64,000 nucleotides of DNA from DATNIB01 sp035604685 (GTDB taxonomy: Bacteria > Actinomycetota > Acidimicrobiia > Acidimicrobiales > RAAP-2), in the NCBI GenBank assembly GCA_035604685.1, contig DATNIB010000001.1, positions 1 to 64,000 of the forward strand, given 5' to 3'. Positions 60,514-64,000 of the stretch are shown here, piece by piece. A program made the translations under genes and the position numbers. Under the pieces are notes generated by a model that worked only from the letters and a program-made list of their open reading frames with translations, was not told the origin of the DNA and made no database searches. Position 1 is the stretch's first letter, and each line of letters opens with the position of its first letter.

Positions 60514-61239
60514 GTGGAGGGCATCCAGCGGAGCCGCCCTCGGGCGCGGCCGCTGCACACTGATCCAACGGAGGTGATCGAGGCCGCGCGCGGTGCGGTC
60601 GCGCCGTCCGCCACCGCCGGCGCCGGCGCCCGCAAGACGCTGCGCCACCTGGGCACCGACGATCGCTCCTCCCAGCGCATCCGCATCGTCGACGCCACCC
60701 TGGCCTGCCTGGCCCGCCAGGGGGTGCACAAGACAACCTTCGACGACATCGCCCGCCAGTCCGGGTTCTCGCGGGCCACCGTCTACCGCGCGTTCCCCGG
60801 CGGGAAGGAGGCGGTCCTGGCCGCGGTCGTCGACACCGAGCTGGCCCGCTTCTTCTCGCAGCTGGCCGTCGCCATGGGTGCGGCGACCGACATCGAAGAC
60901 GTGCTGGTGGTCGGGATCAACGAGGCCGCCCGCCGACTGTCGGCGCACCAGGCGCTCGCGTTCGTGCGCGCCTTCGAGCCCGCCCTCGTCACCGCGCACC
61001 TCGCGTTTGCCGAGATGGACCGGGTGCTCGCCGTCGCCAGCACGTTCGCCGCTCCCTTTCTCGGCCGTTGGCTCGAGCCCGACCAGGCCGTGCGAGCCGC
61101 GGAGTGGGCAGCCCGCATCGTGCTCAGCTATCTCGGAGCACCCTCGCCCGACGTCGACCTGACGGACCGCACCGACGTGTCCCACCTGGTGCAGCGCTTC
61201 GTGCTGCCCGGCGTCCAGGCGCTGCGGATCGCCCGATGA
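60514..61239 (+). CDS. TetR-family transcriptional regulator (second of two)
   Basis: A 241-residue regulator with about 50 extra N-terminal residues, then an HTH with IRIVDATLACLARQGVHKTTFDDIARQSGFSRATVYRAFPGGKEAVL and an all-helical ligand-binding domain. GTG 60514 follows a strong promoter with a candidate autoregulatory operator. It is followed after 86 bp by the diiron protein gene on the same strand, so the regulator and the diiron gene are probably one functional unit. Confidence 0.9.
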   Translation: MEGIQRSRPRARPLHTDPTEVIEAARGAVAPSATAGAGARKTLRHLGTDDRSSQRIRIVDATLACLARQGVHKTTFDDIARQSGFSRATVYRAFPGGKEAVLAAVVDTELARFFSQLAVAMGAATDIEDVLVVGINEAARRLSAHQALAFVRAFEPALVTAHLAFAEMDRVLAVASTFAAPFLGRWLEPDQAVRAAEWAARIVLSYLGAPSPDVDLTDRTDVSHLVQRFVLPGVQALRIAR

Positions 61240-61325
61240 CCCGGGCTCGCGGCCGGCGCGCCCACTCGGTGCGCGGCGACCTCGAAGAGACGACACCCGA
61301 TCGAACCAACCAACAGGAGGCAAGC

Positions 61326-62486
61326 ATGGAATCGACCGCCGGGAGTGCCGAAGTGATGCACTCCGACGAGGAGATCATCGGACGCGAGCGCATCAACGAC
61401 CTCGAGGCGATCTACTCGGTCATCGGGCGGGAGGACCCGAGCGGCCACCACCGGGTCCAGGACGCCTGCGAAGCCGAGTTCACCTGGGACTACGAGAAGG
61501 GCAGGCTGCCCAAGCTCGACAAGCTCTACGAAAAGGCCAAGAAGGCGCAGTGGAACGGCCAGACCGACCTGCCCTGGGACACAGAGGTCGACCAGGAGGC
61601 CATCGTGATCGCGAGCGCCGAGGCCAACCCGGCCCAGGCGATCTACAGCGAGGAGGCGGTCGCCGGCACCGCGCTCGCCAAGTGGGGCGAGAAGGAGTGG
61701 CTGAAGTTCGGCATCGAGAACCAGAACTGGACGCTCAGCCAGTTCATGCACGGCGAGCAGGGGGCACTTCTGTGCACCGCCAAGATCGTCGAAACCGTCC
61801 CGTGGCTCGACGCCAAGTACTACGCGGCCACCCAGGTGGTCGACGAGGCGCGCCACGTCGAGGTGTTCTCGCGCTACCTGGACACCAAGCTGTCGGGCCA
61901 CTACCCCTTGAACGGGCACCTCGGCCTGCTGCTCGACGACATCATCGGCGACTCCCGCTGGGACATGACCTACCTCGGCATGCAGGTCATGGTGGAGGGC
62001 CTGGCTCTCGCCGCCTTCGGTTTCATGCAGCAGATGACGCCCGAGCCCCTGTTGAAGCAGCTGCTGCGCTACGTCATGGCCGACGAGGCCCGCCACGTGG
62101 CCTTCGGGGTGCTGAGCCTGCAGGAGTACTACGCCGGGCTGTCCGCGCCCGAGCTGCGCGAGCGCCAGGAGTTCGCTTTCGAGGCGGCGGTGCGCATGCG
62201 CGACCGCCTCTTGATCCAAGAGGTCTGGGACCGGCTCGGGGTGCCCAAGGCGGACATCATCCAGATCGCCACGAACTACCGACCCGAGAACGACGAGTTC
62301 CAGATCCTGCTGTTCTCCAAGATCGTCCCGAACTTGAAGAAGCTGGGTCTCCTCGACGCCGCCGACGGCTGGCTCCGCCAGAAGTTCACCGAGATGGGCG
62401 TCATCGTCTTCGAGAACCTGGAGGACTCGACGCAGGACGCCGACGCCTTCGCCGACGGCTCGCCCGTCGACCGGCAGGTCGCCTGA
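61326..62486 (+). CDS. ferritin-like diiron protein with twin EX28DEXXH motifs
   Basis: A 386-residue four-helix-bundle protein. Two copies of the diiron motif are exact: E144-x28-D173-E174-A-R-H177 (GEQGALL ... DEARHVEVF) and E224-x28-D253-E254-A-R-H257 (VEGLALA ... DEARHVAFG), giving four carboxylates and two histidines for a dinuclear iron or Mn/Fe site. Similar sites occur in AurF N-oxygenases, acyl-ACP desaturases and R2-like oxidases, so it is probably an O2-activating oxygenase or desaturase. ATG 61326 has a strong AGGAGG. It follows a TetR gene that may respond to its substrate. Substrate unknown. Confidence 0.85.
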   Translation: MESTAGSAEVMHSDEEIIGRERINDLEAIYSVIGREDPSGHHRVQDACEAEFTWDYEKGRLPKLDKLYEKAKKAQWNGQTDLPWDTEVDQEAIVIASAEANPAQAIYSEEAVAGTALAKWGEKEWLKFGIENQNWTLSQFMHGEQGALLCTAKIVETVPWLDAKYYAATQVVDEARHVEVFSRYLDTKLSGHYPLNGHLGLLLDDIIGDSRWDMTYLGMQVMVEGLALAAFGFMQQMTPEPLLKQLLRYVMADEARHVAFGVLSLQEYYAGLSAPELRERQEFAFEAAVRMRDRLLIQEVWDRLGVPKADIIQIATNYRPENDEFQILLFSKIVPNLKKLGLLDAADGWLRQKFTEMGVIVFENLEDSTQDADAFADGSPVDRQVA

Positions 62487-62552
62487 GCCGACTGGGGCTC
62501 GTTCGCCCCGCGGTGACCCGACGACCGGACGGGTGACCCGGAGGCGGGCTGG

Positions 62553-62558
62553 TACCCT
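62553..62558 (+). promoter_or_regulatory. -10 element for leaderless dapA
   Basis: TACCCT ends 6 nt before ATG 62565; no Shine-Dalgarno sequence. Confidence 0.6.
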
Positions 62559-62564
62559 GAGCTG

Positions 62565-63473
62565 ATGACGCGTCACGAGCACGCGCCGCGCTTCGGCACC
62601 GTCCTCACCGCGATGGTGACGCCCTTCGACGAGCGCGGCGACCTCGACCTCGACGCGGCGGCCGCGCTGGCGCGCTGGCTCACCGCCCACGGCAGCGAGG
62701 GGCTGGTGGTCGCCGGCAGCACCGGCGAGGGCACCGTCCTCTCCGACGAGGAGAAGCTGTCGTTGTGGCGCGCCGTGGCCGAGGCCGTCACCGTCCCGGT
62801 GATCGCGGCCACCGGCACCAACGACACCCGACACTCGATCGAGCTCACGGCGCAGGCGGCCGGGCTGGGCGTGGCCGGGGTCCTCGTCGTCACCCCCTAC
62901 TACAGCCGGCCCTCCCAGCAGGGCCTGTTCGAGCACTTCAGCGCGGTGGCCGGCGCCACCGAGCTGCCGGTCATCCTCTACGACATCCCGGTCCGGACCG
63001 GTCGCCGGATCGGGACCGACATCATGGTGCGACTGGTCCGGGAGGTGTCCAACATCGTGGCGTTGAAGGACTCGGTGCGCGACCCGGAGAGCTCGGCCCG
63101 GCTCTTGAACCTGGTGCCGTCCTCCTTCGAGCTCTACTGCGGCGACGACTCGCTGACCCTGCCCCTCCTCTCGATCGGCGCGGTCGGTCTCGTGAGCGTG
63201 GCCGGGCATTGGATCGGGCGCGAGCTGCAGGCGGTCGTAGCCGCCTTCTTGAAGGGCGACATCGAGGGGGCCAGCACCGCCAACCGGCGGCTGATCGAGT
63301 CCTTCGACTTCGAGGCGACCGACGAGTTCCCCAACCCGATGCCGGCCAAGGCGGCCTGCCGGGTCCAGGGCCTCTCGGTCGGCCACTGCCGGGCGCCGCA
63401 CGGCACCGCCCCGCCCGAGCTCGACGGCGAGGCGCGGCGGGTGCTGGTGCGGGCGGGCGTGCCGGTTGGCTGA
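62565..63473 (+). CDS. dapA: 4-hydroxy-tetrahydrodipicolinate synthase
   Basis: Condenses pyruvate with aspartate semialdehyde in lysine/DAP synthesis. The 302-residue TIM-barrel lyase has FGTVLTAMVTPFDERGDLD, GSTGEGTVLSDEEK, VVTPYYSRPSQQGL, the catalytic tyrosine Y139 (ILYDIPVRTG) and Schiff-base lysine K168 (IVALKDSV). Leaderless-type promoter. Its 3' end overlaps the probable rnj start by 8 bp, the dapA-rnj order seen in Mycobacterium. Confidence 0.96.
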   Translation: MTRHEHAPRFGTVLTAMVTPFDERGDLDLDAAAALARWLTAHGSEGLVVAGSTGEGTVLSDEEKLSLWRAVAEAVTVPVIAATGTNDTRHSIELTAQAAGLGVAGVLVVTPYYSRPSQQGLFEHFSAVAGATELPVILYDIPVRTGRRIGTDIMVRLVREVSNIVALKDSVRDPESSARLLNLVPSSFELYCGDDSLTLPLLSIGAVGLVSVAGHWIGRELQAVVAAFLKGDIEGASTANRRLIESFDFEATDEFPNPMPAKAACRVQGLSVGHCRAPHGTAPPELDGEARRVLVRAGVPVG

Positions 63474-64000
63474 CGTCTCGCCGGGCAGCAACCGCAGGCG
63501 GAGCAACGCACCGACGGGGCGCGCCGGTTCCCCCGGGCGCTCCGGTTCCCCCGGGCGCTCCACGACTCGGGCTCGAGCGGCGTCCGCCCGCCGCCCGCCG
63601 CCCGCCCCGGTGCGGGTTGTCTTCTTGGGCGGCCTGGGGGAGATCGGCCGCAACTGCGCCTGCATCGAGGTCGACGGCCGGATCCTCGTCCTCGACTGCG
63701 GGATCATGTTTCCGGACCCCGACATGCCGGGCGTCGACCTGGTCTTGCCCGACTTCACCTACCTGCGCGAGAACGCTGACCGGGTGGATGCCATCGTCCT
63801 CACCCACGGGCACGAGGACCACACCGGCGGACTGGCCTACCTCCTGCGCGACCTCTCCGTCCCCATCTACGGATCGGCGCTGACGCTCGGCCTGGCCCGC
63901 AACCGGGTGGACGAGGCGGGGCTCGCCGACCGGGCCAGCTTCGTCTCGGTGGCCGACGGCGAGCGGCGGAGGATCGGGCCCTGCGACGTGGAGTTCATCC
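63466..64000 (+). CDS. rnj: ribonuclease J (3' truncated by window edge)
   Basis: Metallo-beta-lactamase-fold 5'-3' exo- and endoribonuclease. About 48 N-terminal residues are basic and include a repeated RSGSPG-type stretch; then VRVVFLGGLGEIGRNCACIEVDGRILVLDCGIMFPD and the zinc motif HGHEDHTGG are visible. I place the start at TTG 63466, inside the end of dapA. GTG 63610 would remove the extension and start right at the conserved domain, so the extension is not certain. The beta-CASP and C-terminal domains lie beyond the window. Confidence 0.88.
   Translation, partial: MADVSPGSNRRRSNAPTGRAGSPGRSGSPGRSTTRARAASARRPPPAPVRVVFLGGLGEIGRNCACIEVDGRILVLDCGIMFPDPDMPGVDLVLPDFTYLRENADRVDAIVLTHGHEDHTGGLAYLLRDLSVPIYGSALTLGLARNRVDEAGLADRASFVSVADGERRRIGPCDVEFI
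63526..63561 (+). repeat. perfect 2 x 18-bp tandem repeat in the rnj 5' region
   Basis: Two identical 18-bp copies (63526-63543 and 63544-63561), GGTTCCCCCGGGCGCTCC. In the RNase J frame they encode GSPGRS twice. If the gene starts at TTG 63466 the repeat is coding; if it starts at GTG 63610 the repeat is a 5' leader feature. Confidence 0.85.

Noticed and set aside
60233..60577. Small forward-strand frames in the gap before the second tetR gene
   Set aside because: They overlap the tetR promoter and gene, have no Shine-Dalgarno sequence or domain, and look like random GC-rich frames.
1..64000. CRISPR arrays, prophage, defence islands, rRNA and tRNA genes
   Set aside because: I looked for regular spaced repeats, phage structural genes, restriction or toxin-antitoxin genes and cloverleaf sequences and saw none.

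Overview
The window is a GC-rich bacterial chromosome segment. Its gene order is the actinobacterial core: clpX-folC-ndk, mreBCD-mrdA, rng-rplU-rpmA-obg-proBA, rpsB-tsf-pyrH-frr-cdsA-dxr-rseP-ispG, proS-rimP-nusA-ylxR-infB-rbfA-truB-ribF-rpsO-pnp-M16 peptidase, and dapB ... dapA-rnj. A class II DAHP synthase and an MtrA-MtrB-LpqB-like two-component set fit Actinomycetota. The short archaeal-type ProS and the overall layout suggest a deep-branching class such as Acidimicrobiia; that last step is inference. Almost every base lies in a gene, most genes are on the + strand, and many neighbours overlap by 4 bp (ATGA, GTGA or TTGA). I see no CRISPR array, prophage, complete insertion sequence, rRNA or tRNA.

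Layout. 1-4 kb: the 3' part of clpX, then folC, ndk and a reverse-strand MetE/YxjG-like methyltransferase. 4-9 kb: the rod-shape operon mreB-mreC-mreD-mrdA, without the usual rodA. 9-14 kb: a radical-SAM/DUF2344 pair, RNase E/G, and ribosomal proteins bL21 and bL27. 14-24 kb: a DtxR-type regulator, Obg, proline synthesis (proB, proA), a MoxR/VWA pair, a histidine phosphatase, reverse-strand aroG, nadD, a small membrane protein and rsfS. 24-27.4 kb: the reverse-strand two-component operon with its lipoprotein. 27.6-40.7 kb: xerC, translation and nucleotide genes, cdsA, the isoprenoid genes dxr and ispG around the site-2 protease gene, a menG-like methyltransferase with a UbiA-like membrane protein, and proS. 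40.7-52.5 kb: the rimP-to-pnp translation and RNA-decay block. 52.5-63.5 kb is the most individual part: a YfhO-like membrane protein, dapB, two TetR regulators, a GGDEF-EAL protein, a GNAT-like acyltransferase, a ferritin-like diiron protein with two EX28DEXXH motifs, and dapA. The window ends inside rnj.

The clearest pattern beyond the genes is regulatory. At least twelve genes have a TAnnnT -10 element ending 6-8 nt before the start codon, which predicts leaderless transcripts. This moves several start codons (xerC, the GGDEF-EAL gene, probably ispG) and reveals a 12-codon leader ORF that overlaps ribF by one base. The second TetR gene has a TTGACA-N18-TACCGT promoter covered by an inverted repeat, next to the diiron gene. 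I found no convincing new multi-gene system. The best leads are the TetR/diiron/acyltransferase neighbourhood, the ribF leader ORF, the ylxR gene with no ordinary start codon, and the structured leaders before dxr, rimP and infB.
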